From Modestobacter italicus (GTDB lineage Bacteria; Actinomycetota; Actinomycetes; Mycobacteriales; Geodermatophilaceae), in contig NC_017955.1 of the NCBI RefSeq assembly GCF_000306785.1, positions 310,001-374,000 on the forward strand: DNA of 64,000 nt. Reading direction: 5' to 3'. The position numbers and the translations under genes are program-made. How positions within the stretch are numbered: position 1 is the stretch's first letter; each line of letters begins with the position of its first letter. Shown one piece after another: positions 33,931-42,933 of this stretch. Under the pieces are notes generated by a model. The model did no database searches, was not told where the DNA came from, and saw only the letters and a list, made by a program, of their open reading frames with translations.

Positions 33931-34989
33931 TCACCGTCCCGGTGCGGCGGCGCCGGCCAGCTCCGGTAGCGGGTGAGCCGCGAGGTCGTCCTGCAGGGTC
34001 TTGTAGACGACGTCGGAGAGTCGTCGTTTGAGGCAGCGCAGGGCTTCCCGGCTGGTCTTCCCTTCGGCGCGTTTGCGCAGGTAGTAGGCCCGGCCCTCGG
34101 TGTCGGCGCGGATCTGGGTGATCGCGATCGTGTAGAGCACCCGGTTCAAGGTTCGGTTGCCTGAGCGGTTGAGCCGGTGCCGGGTGGTGCGCCCGGAGGA
34201 GGCCGGGATGGGGGCGGTGCCGTTGGCGGCGGCGAAGGCGTGCCGGGAGCGGTAGCGGCGGATGTCGGCGACCTCGCCGAGGATGGTGGCCGCGCCCACC
34301 GGGCCGACGCCGTAGAGGTCGGTCAGCCCGGTCTCGACCTCGGCGATCGCGGTGGTGATCAGCCCGGTGAGGTCCCGGATCTCGGCGGTGAGCTGGGCCA
34401 GGCGGATCAGCCGGCGGCGGGTCAGCTGCGCCCGCACGCTGGTGTCGCCGTCGAGCAGGTCTTGCGCGGCGGTGAGGAACGTCGGGGCGGTCAGCCGGGG
34501 GATGGTGGCCTGGTAGCCGGGCAGCAGGCCGTGCAGCTCGGAGTGGGTGCGGTTGGCCAGCGCGGTGCGCTCGGCCACCAGCTGGGCGCGGTAGTCCGCC
34601 AGCGCCCGCAGGTCCGCGGCCACGCCGATGGCCAACCGGACCGCCGGCAGCCCGGCCTCGCGGGCGGTGATCCGGGCGATGGCGACCGCATCGACCGGGT
34701 CGGTTTTGCCCTGCCCGGGCCGGCCCGAGCGTTCCCGGCTGGTCAGGCTCGGTGGTACTTCCACCACCTCCAGCCCGCCGGTGAGCACGAGGCGGACCGC
34801 GGCACCGCGGCCGTAGTTGCCCGAGCCCTCGATGCCCACCCGGGTCACCGTGTGCTCCTCCAGCAGCAGTTCCAGAGCGTCGAAGCCGGCCTCGGTGTTG
34901 GCCAGCTCAGTGACCACCGCCGGGCGGCCGGTGTCATCGATGACCGCGACGGCGAGGGTGTCTTTGTGGGTGTCGATCCCGGCGAGCAT
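33931..34989 (-). CDS. IS110 family transposase
   Basis: A 352-aa DEDD recombinase. The N-terminal RuvC-like part shows GIDTHKD, the Glu in GIEGSGNYG and KTDPVDA. The C-terminal transposase_20 part shows LYGVGPVGAATILGEV and PASSGRTTRHRLNRSGN with the serine region. ATG 34989 (MLAGIDTHKD) is the family start. The gene is full length, so the element may be active. IS110 recombinases use a noncoding bridge RNA from the element end. Confidence 0.95.
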   Translation of the reverse strand: MLAGIDTHKDTLAVAVIDDTGRPAVVTELANTEAGFDALELLLEEHTVTRVGIEGSGNYGRGAAVRLVLTGGLEVVEVPPSLTSRERSGRPGQGKTDPVDAVAIARITAREAGLPAVRLAIGVAADLRALADYRAQLVAERTALANRTHSELHGLLPGYQATIPRLTAPTFLTAAQDLLDGDTSVRAQLTRRRLIRLAQLTAEIRDLTGLITTAIAEVETGLTDLYGVGPVGAATILGEVADIRRYRSRHAFAAANGTAPIPASSGRTTRHRLNRSGNRTLNRVLYTIAITQIRADTEGRAYYLRKRAEGKTSREALRCLKRRLSDVVYKTLQDDLAAHPLPELAGAAAPGR

Positions 34990-35320
34990 GCGTCTCCATC
35001 CCGGTCCAGCGAGCTGGCGAACCGCCGGTGCCCGGGCGCAGCGCATGCATCTGCGGGCCGCCGTGAGCCCATGCTCCTATCAAGCGTCAGCCGCCCGGAC
35101 CTCGGCGAACGTCACCGGCGGGCACTCACTACGAAGGCCACGACAGAACACGGCGGGCAGCAAAAGGTCGAGCCTCGCCGGTGACGCCCGCGAGCACCCC
35201 GCCTCGGTGACGGAGCCCGTCTATTACCGCAGATGCAAGAGGTGTGTCGGCAACCGTGCTCTTGTCGGTAGCGGCTTCTGCCAGCCAGCGTCACTCGCCC
35301 AATCGCCCGCGACGGGGTGC
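34990..35320 (-). ncRNA. Candidate bridge-RNA region of the IS110 element
   Basis: The noncoding end upstream of an IS110-group transposase is where bridge RNA is encoded in studied elements. Here it contains inverted arms GTCACCGGCG (35,111) and CGCCGGTGAC (35,176) with a 55-base loop. Boundaries and the target and donor loops are not resolved. Confidence 0.4.
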
Positions 35321-35675
35321 CTCGATGCGGGTGGGACCTATCGCCAACGGTTCGGAATTCAGCGCGCAGCGCTCGCGGTCATGACCGGTGTCTAGCGTGG
35401 CCAGCAGGTCCACGACCCCGGTTCCACCCGCCCGATGTGAAATCCGGCGAGAGTGTCGTGTCGTCCGGGAAACGACACGTCGAGCCCCGTCCAACAACCG
35501 ACATGGCCGTCCGGAGCGCGACACTCCACGGCGGGCCGCGTGCTGCCCGCAGTCGGTCGGCATGCCACCCGGGAGCGGCCGCGTCGTCGGCCACGGCGGG
35601 GCTGCCCTGGTCGGGCGAGGCCGGCACCGCTGCGGCGCCCGCGGTGCCGGGTGGGTGGCTTCCTAGACTCGCCGG
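35321..35675. other. Gap upstream of the ATPase gene with one hairpin and a leaderless-type promoter
   Basis: No gene seen. A hairpin CGTGTCGT/ACGACACG lies at 35,457-35,479. TAGACT at 35,664-35,669 sits six bases before GTG 35676 and no ribosome site exists, so the ATPase gene is probably transcribed without a leader. Confidence 0.45.
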
Positions 35676-37070
35676 GTGACCGTGCGCCTGCCGAGCCGCT
35701 ACGAGGACCTCGACCCCGCGTTCCGGGGGCGGCTGCGCCCCAACCGCCCGCTGCTCGAACTGGTCCAGCGGGCCCACCGGGCCATGAGCATCTCGGGGGG
35801 AATCCGGTTCCTGCCGATCTACGGGAGGAGTGGCACTGGGAAGAGCTCCGCCGCCCGGGAGTTGGCGACGCACCTTCCCGAGGCGAAGGTCGTCGAGCTG
35901 TCGCGCGCGGCGATTATCTCCGAGGCGACGCTTCTCCAGGAGATCCGCACGGCCATTGGCCGCCGGAACCAGCCCAGCCTCCTCATCGCGGTCGTCGACC
36001 AGTACGAGGAGCGCGTGGCCGAATCGTCATCGGTGCCGACCCAGTTCGTGGAGCGGCTGAGCCTGCTGGACCGCGGGGAGCTCCGTCAGACCCCGGTCCT
36101 CTTCCTGTGGCTCACCACGAGCCGGGACTTCCAGCAGGATCTCGCGGCAGCAACCAGCCGCAACGAGCGCATTCTGCTGGCCGGCGACTTCGAGCTGATG
36201 GGTCCCGAACAGACCGAGTGGGCCGAAATCGTCGAGGAGACGTTCGCGTTCCACAACCAGGAGCAGCCGCTCGCCGACTTCGAGGTGCTCCGCACCAACA
36301 TCGACGAGGTCGCGGACGTCGCCCCGACCCTGGGCGCGACGATCGAGGCCGTCGGGGAACTGCTCGGCCATCAAGCGTCGTCCCTCCAGGATCTGTCTCA
36401 GTACCAGGTCGTCATGCTGTGGCCGGTCACGGACGGGCACCGCATCACCAGGGTGTCCGCGTTCACCAATGCCCGCGACGGCTACAAGCTGGACTGGAAC
36501 GCCTTCTACCGAGAGCTCAACGAGGAGGACCGGCGGACCCTCCCGCTGTCGGAGCTGAACCGGGCACGGCTGTACTTCGACGTCCGGCTCGTGCCCATCG
36601 CGGCGGCCGACCTGCACCCGCTGTGCCGCAAGCTCGACGACCCCGACTTCGTCCCCAGCCCGTCGTACCTGGACCGATTCGAGAAATCGCACTTTTTCTC
36701 CATCGTGAACGAGACCTGGAACCCGGCGACCTTCGCGCCGATGCGCGAGCGCGACTCCGACCGGGCCACGAAGGCCCGGGAGTGGTACGAGGGCGGCATC
36801 ACCGACCAGCCCACTGCCCTGGGGCGGCGGATCGCCAAGTGCCTCACCGCTCTGGGCCTCAACGCCGACCACGAGCGCACCATCAAGTCACCCCACGCCA
36901 CCGTGCGCGCCGACATCGCGGTCGACCGCAAGGAGAGCCAGCAGACCACGTGCATCGTGGAGCTCAAGGTGTTCTCGACTGAGGGGACCCGGCCGTCCTC
37001 GATCAAGGACGCGATTCGGACCACCCTGAAGCGCCACGCGCAGTTCGCGGGGTTCCTCGGGCGGCAGTGA
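35676..37070 (+). CDS. P-loop ATPase with C-terminal PD-(D/E)XK-like segment
   Basis: A 464-aa protein of no family that I can name. Walker A is GRSGTGKSS (residues 50-58) and a Walker-B-like strand is SLLIAVVDQYEER (101-113), so the N-terminal half is a STAND/AAA-like ATPase. The C-terminal 75 residues hold ADIAV (Asp413), then CIVELKV (Glu429-x-Lys431), the spacing of a PD-(D/E)XK nuclease core, followed by a helix. The middle is unassigned. The start is GTG 35676 without leader. It lies beside a protein kinase and restriction-type nucleases, so defence is a reasonable guess. Confidence 0.75.
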   Translation: MTVRLPSRYEDLDPAFRGRLRPNRPLLELVQRAHRAMSISGGIRFLPIYGRSGTGKSSAARELATHLPEAKVVELSRAAIISEATLLQEIRTAIGRRNQPSLLIAVVDQYEERVAESSSVPTQFVERLSLLDRGELRQTPVLFLWLTTSRDFQQDLAAATSRNERILLAGDFELMGPEQTEWAEIVEETFAFHNQEQPLADFEVLRTNIDEVADVAPTLGATIEAVGELLGHQASSLQDLSQYQVVMLWPVTDGHRITRVSAFTNARDGYKLDWNAFYRELNEEDRRTLPLSELNRARLYFDVRLVPIAAADLHPLCRKLDDPDFVPSPSYLDRFEKSHFFSIVNETWNPATFAPMRERDSDRATKAREWYEGGITDQPTALGRRIAKCLTALGLNADHERTIKSPHATVRADIAVDRKESQQTTCIVELKVFSTEGTRPSSIKDAIRTTLKRHAQFAGFLGRQ

Positions 37071-37177
37071 CCCGCGTCGCTCGATGGCACTCGGGGCCGG
37101 CAGGCGGACGGTCCGGCCCCGGGAAGCCACCCCATCAGAGGACGAGGGGCGGCTGCCGTGGCCGCTACCGTTTGGCC

Positions 37178-37480
37178 GTGCCGTACCCGCCGCACAAGGA
37201 ACACCCGCCCGTGGCGGTCTTTGCAGGCATGGCCTCGCCTCGGACCGACCCCGGAGTGCAGTCCCAGGTCGAGCGGTTCGTCATCGAGGAGTACGCCGCC
37301 GGCAGGAGCTTGCGTGAGCTGGCGGAGCTCACCGACCGGTCGTTCTCCGCGATGGCAACATCCTCGACAAGCACGGGGTCCGGCGTCGTTCTGCCAAGCC
37401 CCGCGCCTCCGCGTGGGGCCGGCCACCGCGCCCAGCATCCACGTGCCGGGGCGCTCCGGTGGCTCGACCACCACCGGGGG
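37178..37480 (+). pseudogene. Frameshifted helix-turn-helix protein
   Basis: From GTG 37178 the frame reads QVERFVIEEYAAGRSLRELA and then ELTDRSFSA, a common actinobacterial HTH protein. At about 37,350 the family continuation (NILDKHGVRRR) lies in the other frame, so one base is missing. Either the gene is broken or the assembly lost a base. The intact product would be about 70-90 aa. Confidence 0.65.
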
Positions 37481-37481
37481 C

Positions 37482-39569
37482 TCAGGCTCGACGCCAGGAG
37501 CCCGCGGGGTCGCTCTCCGGAATGAATGACGGCCGGAACAGCTTGCCCTTCACCGCCGCGCCGAACCAGCCGATCCAGCGGTCCCCGAACTCGTCGGTCT
37601 CTCCGGGGACCAGTTCGGTGAACGGCCACGCCACCTGCGTGGACGCTAGGACGTCGGACAAAGCGCCTTCCGCTTTTTCAGGCCACAGTGCGAACGGCTC
37701 CTGGGGGCCGCCACCGTGCTGAGACATGAAGGCGGTTTCGAACCAGCCGTACTGGCCCTCTCGCTGCGCGTCGCAGTACCACAATGAATGGCTGCGCCCC
37801 TCCCAGTCGGCGTGGGTGGGATGGACAACGACCTTGACCGTCGCGTGCGCGATGACGTCGAACGGCCACCGTGGGGCGAGGTCTGGAACGGGCCACGCCG
37901 TCGACAGCTCCAAAGCCGCGCCGTCGAGGATGACGAGCCAACCCCCGTCATCTAGGTGATAGACGGCGACGCCCGGCGCTGCCTCAAGGACGGTGGACAG
38001 CAGAGTCGTCGACACGCGCGCCCAGGTTCGGCTGGCTGCCGCAGCGAGTCCCGGCCGGCGCTTCTGCTTCGTCATGTTGGTGATGTCCTGCGCCGTCACC
38101 ACCGCCGCGGCTGCCACCTCCCGTTCGCAGTGCTGCCGGTAGGCGTCGACGAGCGCCGAGAACCCCGGTGCCGTCTTCGGTGTGGCTGCATGCTCAAGGC
38201 GCTGGAGCAGGCTCACCGGTGTCGGGCGGGCTTTCGGCTGCTTCGCCAGACAGTCCTGGACGATCGCGTCGAGCTGAGGCGAGACGCCCCCGAGATGCGG
38301 CGGCGCCTGGGTCAGGTGCTGCTCCTGAAAGTCGTGAAGGCCCGGGCCGGGGAATGGCCGGTGCCCGGCCAGCAGCTCGAAGGCCATCACACCGACGGCG
38401 TAGACGTCGGCCGCCGACGTTGCACGGTCCAGCCGCCACTGCTCGGGCGCGGCGTACTCCTTCGACAGGGAGAACATCCGGGTGTGGGTGGCTGTGGATG
38501 CGTCGCTGTAGCGGGAGATGCCGAAGTCGGCTAGGCACCAGGTGCCGTCGAGCAGCATGACATTCTCGGGCTTGATGTCGCGATGCACTACCTGGCCCTC
38601 GAGGTCGGTCAGCGCGGTGACCACGTCAATCAGCACCGCCAGGGCTTCCCCGACGGACAGGCCGCCGCCGGCCGCGAACAGGCGCTCGCGAAGCGTCGCG
38701 TCCGCCATCGGCATGACCAGGACGTAGTCGTCGCCGAGCTCGCCGTCGTCGAGCACTGGGACGACGTTCCGGAAGCCCTCTTGCCGGGCGAACAGCAGTT
38801 CCCGTTCTGCCCCCGGCTCCTTCGGCACGAACTTCACGGCCACGGCAGTCCCGTCGTCGCCCACGGCGACGAACACCTTCCCGAAGCCACCCTCGCCCAG
38901 CTGCTCGCCGAGCCGCCAGCGGCGGTTCAGCTGGATGATGTTCTCTGCTGGCGCTGCCTGGCGGGTGTCTCGGGAGGCAGGGGCCCGCTCCTTGCGTCGC
39001 CCCCAGTACTCCGCCAGGTCATGGACACCCGCGTAAGGCCGCGCCCGGCGGTCCACGCGGAGCTGCCAAGAGTCCTCCGACAGGCTGTTGCTGCCGGTCC
39101 AGGGTTCGCTGACCAGCAGGAGGCCGGACCGCCGGGCGACGTCCCGTGCTCGGGACGGGTCGATGCCCAGTTCCCTGGCCACGTCGGCGAAGGTGAGCAA
39201 CGGGTCGGCCTCGGCCGGGTCCAGGTCCCGTTCGGCGGCCGCTGCGAGCCGAGCTGCCGCCACGACGACGTCGATCGCCGGACCACTTCCAGAGCAGGAC
39301 GCGGCTCCGGCGAGGGTTAGCGTCAACTCCCCGTCATCCCGGGGCGGCGCCCCACCCTCGGGCCGCCCGCCGCGCAGCAGCTCCGTCGACGTGCGACTCA
39401 TGACGGTGGCGATGTCCAGGTGGTGCTGGTGGAACAGAACCCGGTCCACGCGCTCGTAGGTGGGCCAGTGGCCGCCCATGGCGAGCATGTCCCACACCGT
39501 CTGGAGCAGAAGCGCGACCTCTAGGTCCGGCGGCACGAGCAGCCCAGGCACTTCCTCGGCCGTGCTCAT
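37482..39569 (-). CDS. Ser/Thr protein kinase with unknown N- and C-terminal domains
   Basis: A 695-aa soluble kinase. Residues 1-about 210 are an unassigned helical region. The kinase domain spans about 216-465, with GEGGFG (225-230), Lys246 in AVKF, HRDIKPEN (329-336), DFG (348-350) and APEQW (374-378), all active-site residues present. Residues about 475-695 are an unassigned domain rich in Trp and His. No membrane span and no PASTA repeat are present, unlike housekeeping PknB. Three-part cytosolic kinases in islands are often anti-phage sensors. ATG 39569. The HTH remnant overlaps its 3' end. Confidence 0.88.
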   Translation of the reverse strand: MSTAEEVPGLLVPPDLEVALLLQTVWDMLAMGGHWPTYERVDRVLFHQHHLDIATVMSRTSTELLRGGRPEGGAPPRDDGELTLTLAGAASCSGSGPAIDVVVAAARLAAAAERDLDPAEADPLLTFADVARELGIDPSRARDVARRSGLLLVSEPWTGSNSLSEDSWQLRVDRRARPYAGVHDLAEYWGRRKERAPASRDTRQAAPAENIIQLNRRWRLGEQLGEGGFGKVFVAVGDDGTAVAVKFVPKEPGAERELLFARQEGFRNVVPVLDDGELGDDYVLVMPMADATLRERLFAAGGGLSVGEALAVLIDVVTALTDLEGQVVHRDIKPENVMLLDGTWCLADFGISRYSDASTATHTRMFSLSKEYAAPEQWRLDRATSAADVYAVGVMAFELLAGHRPFPGPGLHDFQEQHLTQAPPHLGGVSPQLDAIVQDCLAKQPKARPTPVSLLQRLEHAATPKTAPGFSALVDAYRQHCEREVAAAAVVTAQDITNMTKQKRRPGLAAAASRTWARVSTTLLSTVLEAAPGVAVYHLDDGGWLVILDGAALELSTAWPVPDLAPRWPFDVIAHATVKVVVHPTHADWEGRSHSLWYCDAQREGQYGWFETAFMSQHGGGPQEPFALWPEKAEGALSDVLASTQVAWPFTELVPGETDEFGDRWIGWFGAAVKGKLFRPSFIPESDPAGSWRRA

Positions 39570-39711
39570 GACGTCCCCCTCGTGACATGCCCGGTCGTCC
39601 TCGCGTCAGGAAACCCGACGGCGCACGCCGCCCTCCCGCTCCTGTGACGCGATGCCGCCGGTCAGCATGACACCGCACGCAGGTTGCCCCCGTCCCGACG
39701 CGTTGCGGCCC

Positions 39712-40611
39712 TTACGCGGAGAGCCGAGCCGGCTCGCGGAAGACCTGTTCGGTGTGCCAGCCCCGGTGGGTGTCGGCCACCGTGGGGTGCCCGGCCTGCG
39801 GCGACAGCAGGGGCGCCCCGGCCAGGGACAGCACCTGCGCCTGGGCGGCCCGCGCCCGGCCGACGAACAACTGGGACACCATGACGGTGCCATCGTCGGC
39901 CAGCCCGACTACGCCGCGGTCGAACAGCCGGTGGTGCAGCGTGCACAGCCCGAGCGCGTTGTCGATGGAGTCGGGTCCGCCGATGGCCCGCCAGTGCACG
40001 TGGGCGGCATCCAGCCCGATGACCTCCCCGCCGAGCCAGTCGTCGAAGCCGCACGTGGCGCAGCGGCCCTCGTACGCGACGAGAACGGCGGCACAGAACG
40101 CGGTGTCACGGCGGCGGCCGGCCTCGGCGACCGCGGCCTCGACGGGTTCGAGGGCGAGTCCGCACCGGGCCAGCAGGTCCTCGTGGAGGGACGCCGGGAA
40201 GTTTGCATCGAGTAGGGCGCGGACGGCGGCCGCGAGCAGGGTGGGGTCGGCGGGCAGCGCCGCCTCGAACGCGGGTTCTAGCTGGCCGACCGCACCGGCG
40301 GATCGGAGGCGGCCGACAGCGGTGCCCAGCGGGCGTGCGTCCGCGCCGGTGGCGTCCGTCATGGCCCACAGCCCGTCGTTGGTCAGGTGGGGGAACGGGA
40401 ACTCGGGGTGGTGACTTGCCACGGCTCGGGCCGAAGTCGCGGAGCAGCTGGCGGACGGGCTCCTCCAGCTCGGTGAATGCGACCGGCCCGGGGCGACCGG
40501 CCTGAAGCCGGCGAGCATCCACAGCAGCAGAAGGGGCTTGTGCGGGGCGCGCTGCCCGTCCCTGCTCCAGCGACGCAGCTTCTGCACGCGGGCCAGCCAC
40601 TGTTCCTGCAC
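39712..40611 (-). CDS. HNH endonuclease of the phosphorothioate-sensing (SBD-HNH, ScoMcrA-like) type, internally frameshifted
   Basis: A 299-aa modification-dependent restriction enzyme. The N-terminus RAPHKPLLLLWML and HHPEFPFPHLTNDGLW are hallmarks of the sulfur-binding domain. The HNH part has CATC (184-187), AAHVHW (His204) and DNALGLCTLHHRLFDRG. Residues 34-66 are out of the ancestral frame: the expected VAFTELEEPVRQLLRDFG is readable in another frame of the same DNA. Two compensating indels (about -1 then -2) restore the frame. The reading frame is intact but sulfur binding may be damaged. GTG 40611 is chosen; the frame is open to 40692. Confidence 0.82.
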   Translation of the reverse strand: MQEQWLARVQKLRRWSRDGQRAPHKPLLLLWMLAGFRPVAPGRSHSPSWRSPSASCSATSARAVASHHPEFPFPHLTNDGLWAMTDATGADARPLGTAVGRLRSAGAVGQLEPAFEAALPADPTLLAAAVRALLDANFPASLHEDLLARCGLALEPVEAAVAEAGRRRDTAFCAAVLVAYEGRCATCGFDDWLGGEVIGLDAAHVHWRAIGGPDSIDNALGLCTLHHRLFDRGVVGLADDGTVMVSQLFVGRARAAQAQVLSLAGAPLLSPQAGHPTVADTHRGWHTEQVFREPARLSA

Positions 40612-40799
40612 GCCCCCATCCTGACCTCCCCGACGTCCCAAGCTGCTGTGCAGATCCGCGTCGCCACGGGGCGTGTCCCCAACCCGGGGCATGGCGGGAG
40701 GTCCGGCGCGCTAGCGTGCCAGGAGGATGGGATCAAGAAGGCGACCCTCGTGGTGGGCGCGACCACGGGGCACCCATGAGGCTGAGGTAGGAACAGGCC

Positions 40800-41411
40800 G
40801 TGAGCGCAGCGGAGGCGACCGCGCAGTCCCTCATCGACGTCTGGGCTGGTGAGGTCCGGCGCCTCGTGCCCGAGGTTCGGGCCCTACATCAGCAGTACGA
40901 CCTGGACCTCCAGAGGGTGAAGGACGACGTCCGAAGGCTGAACGAGGGGCAGGGCGGGGACTGGAGTCTCGGCGAGCACTACACCTACGCCACTTGGCGG
41001 CGGTTCTGGGCTGCACAGCATCACCTCGTGTGGGCCGCGCACCAACTGGAGCGCTGGGTGCGGCGTCTGGCTCGCGAGCGGGGCACCCTCGAACCTGAGC
41101 CCGACCCCCTGCTCGCTGCCCTGCGCAACGCTCTCGAACATCTCGACGAGGCGGAGCTCGATGGGTACCTCCTCGCCTCAGCCGGGAACGACCCGCGACG
41201 CAACCGGTCGCTGCGGAGCCTGCCCGATGCACGGCTGCCCATCGGGATGACGACGGACCCCCGCCAGCTGTTCGACCTTCTCGACACCGACGAGGTCGAG
41301 CGTCGGGCCCTTGGCGTTGTGACCACCGCGGACCGGTTGGCGGCGGAAGTGCAGGCGTGGGCGCAGGAACGGAGGTCCCGCGGTGAGATGTCACCGGTCG
41401 CGGACGACTAA
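40800..41411 (+). CDS. Unknown helical protein
   Basis: A 203-aa protein starting at GTG 40800. It is rich in Leu, Arg, Glu and Trp with heptad-like helices (for example HHLVWAAHQLERWVRRLARERG) and no membrane span or known motif. Neighbours are the HNH nuclease upstream (divergent) and a second unknown gene. I do not recognise it; coding is supported by third-position GC bias and length. Confidence 0.65.
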   Translation: MSAAEATAQSLIDVWAGEVRRLVPEVRALHQQYDLDLQRVKDDVRRLNEGQGGDWSLGEHYTYATWRRFWAAQHHLVWAAHQLERWVRRLARERGTLEPEPDPLLAALRNALEHLDEAELDGYLLASAGNDPRRNRSLRSLPDARLPIGMTTDPRQLFDLLDTDEVERRALGVVTTADRLAAEVQAWAQERRSRGEMSPVADD

Positions 41412-41487
41412 CGGTGAGCGGTTTCGCTCTGCGCCCGAGCAGTCCAACTCGGCGGAGGCGCGCCGAGAACTGAGCTCGCCAGCGCAC

Positions 41488-41517
41488 AGCCCCGACGTCC
41501 GCGCGGACGTCGGGGCT
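41488..41517. terminator. Perfect palindrome terminator
   Basis: Arms AGCCCCGACGTCCGC and GCGGACGTCGGGGCT with no unpaired loop base beyond the turn, between two convergent genes. Confidence 0.88.
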
Positions 41518-41536
41518 GCCGTGCTGACCAGCTAAT

Positions 41537-42490
41537 TCAGGCGGCGCAACACCGCCGCGGGCACGGGTAGGTCTCGGGCAGCAGCGCCGGCACGAGCTCC
41601 AGGCTGGTCTGAGGCCAACGGTGCGTCGCCGTGTACGAGCTCACCATCCAGGTTCTTGCGGCGAACTCCCGCAGCTTCTCGGAGGACGCCTCTGGGAGCT
41701 GCAAGCGGGCGGCTCGCGTCGCCCAGGAGTGCAGCAGACGGGGGTGCTCCGCCGTGGCCCAGCGCCATGGCCAAACCAAGTCCGCGGTCGCGTGGTACTT
41801 GCCGAGGAGGCCGCCGCGGGGCGCGTGAACCGGGACGAAGAGTCCACGCACATGGGGGTGGATGCGCCGGACCCGGGCGTCGGTGCCGCAGCTGTTCCAT
41901 GGCGCCGGCACCGGCACAGCTGAGGCCGCCGCGGAGCCGTATCCGATCTGCACCAGCTGCGGAACCACGTGCGAGATGGCGTCCGGGCAGTCCCGGGTAG
42001 GGGTCTCCTTGAACCTCAGTCGGCCGCCGTCCGCGGTGCGGAAGGAGCAGGTGCAGCGGGACCCGCTATGGGCGCCGATGACCAGCTCGCCGGCGGCCTC
42101 GGCGGCGACGAAGGCGTTCGCCTGACGTTGAGCCTCGCCCAGCTGCGGGTCGGTGAGGGCGCTGAGGCGGCCCGACTGACCAGGGGAGCCCGGGCCCTTG
42201 AGCTCACCCGCACTCAGGTCGAGCAGCCCGTCGGGTGTTTCCTCGGCGAGGTGGACGTCGAGCCCCGTGGTCAGCGACGGAGTTTGAAGGACCACGAGCG
42301 GCCGGGTGAGCACCCGCGTGGCGTAGTGGTGGGCGATCCATCCGCCGGCCAGTTCCAGCCAGGCGCTTTGGGCGACGGGCCCGAAGTCGGGATCGGTGAG
42401 GATGGCGACGATCGAGTCGGCGAGGTCGGCTTCCGCCGGCCTGCGCAGCAGGTCATCGTCGGCCGGGCGGATGTACGGAGTGGCGTGCAC
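41537..42490 (-). CDS. Unknown protein of the island
   Basis: A 317-aa protein from GTG 42490 with no family that I recognise. The middle has FVAAEAAGELVIGAHSGSRC and the C-terminal part is rich in His, Trp and Arg, ending in CPRRCCAA, an unusual Cys cluster. It is compositionally similar to the rest of the island. No signal peptide or membrane segment. Confidence 0.6.
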   Translation of the reverse strand: MHATPYIRPADDDLLRRPAEADLADSIVAILTDPDFGPVAQSAWLELAGGWIAHHYATRVLTRPLVVLQTPSLTTGLDVHLAEETPDGLLDLSAGELKGPGSPGQSGRLSALTDPQLGEAQRQANAFVAAEAAGELVIGAHSGSRCTCSFRTADGGRLRFKETPTRDCPDAISHVVPQLVQIGYGSAAASAVPVPAPWNSCGTDARVRRIHPHVRGLFVPVHAPRGGLLGKYHATADLVWPWRWATAEHPRLLHSWATRAARLQLPEASSEKLREFAARTWMVSSYTATHRWPQTSLELVPALLPETYPCPRRCCAA

Positions 42491-42933
42491 GGGTCTCCTC
42501 GGAGCTCGGATGCCCGGCGCGCGCGGGTGCGCTCGCCGGGTGTGCGAGCTCCGCCCCGGTCAGAGCGTCCGCCGTGTGCGCAGCGAACCCGGAGGTTGCC
42601 ATGCCAAGGCCCCAGCAGGTTGGGGCGGGCGGTCGCTGAATGCCAGGGGCCAGCACCAGTCGACGCCAGCATGGTATCACCAAGATCGATCTCACGGCGG
42701 TGCGCGCGGCGGCTGCCGCGGTGGCGGCCCCGGCGTCCTGACACTGACCCATCCTGGCGAAGCGTTATGGACATGACGCCCCATAACGGGACCCTCCATG
42801 GATGTGCCCGAGTTCAGCGGGCTGGTCACGCCGGGGTGGAGGTCCGTCGAGGCGGGTGCTCTTCCAGCCAGCGGCGCTCCACGGTCGTACCGGGGCGCAA
42901 AGCTCCGTACTGCAGCGTCATCTGCGGCGGCTC
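42491..42933. other. Gap with a recombination-site-like inverted repeat
   Basis: No convincing gene. At 42,763-42,788, CGTTATGG and CCATAACG face each other across ten bases, resembling a tyrosine-recombinase core site. Near the right end (42,956-42,983) a 9-bp unit GCGGCAGGC repeats three times. Confidence 0.5.
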
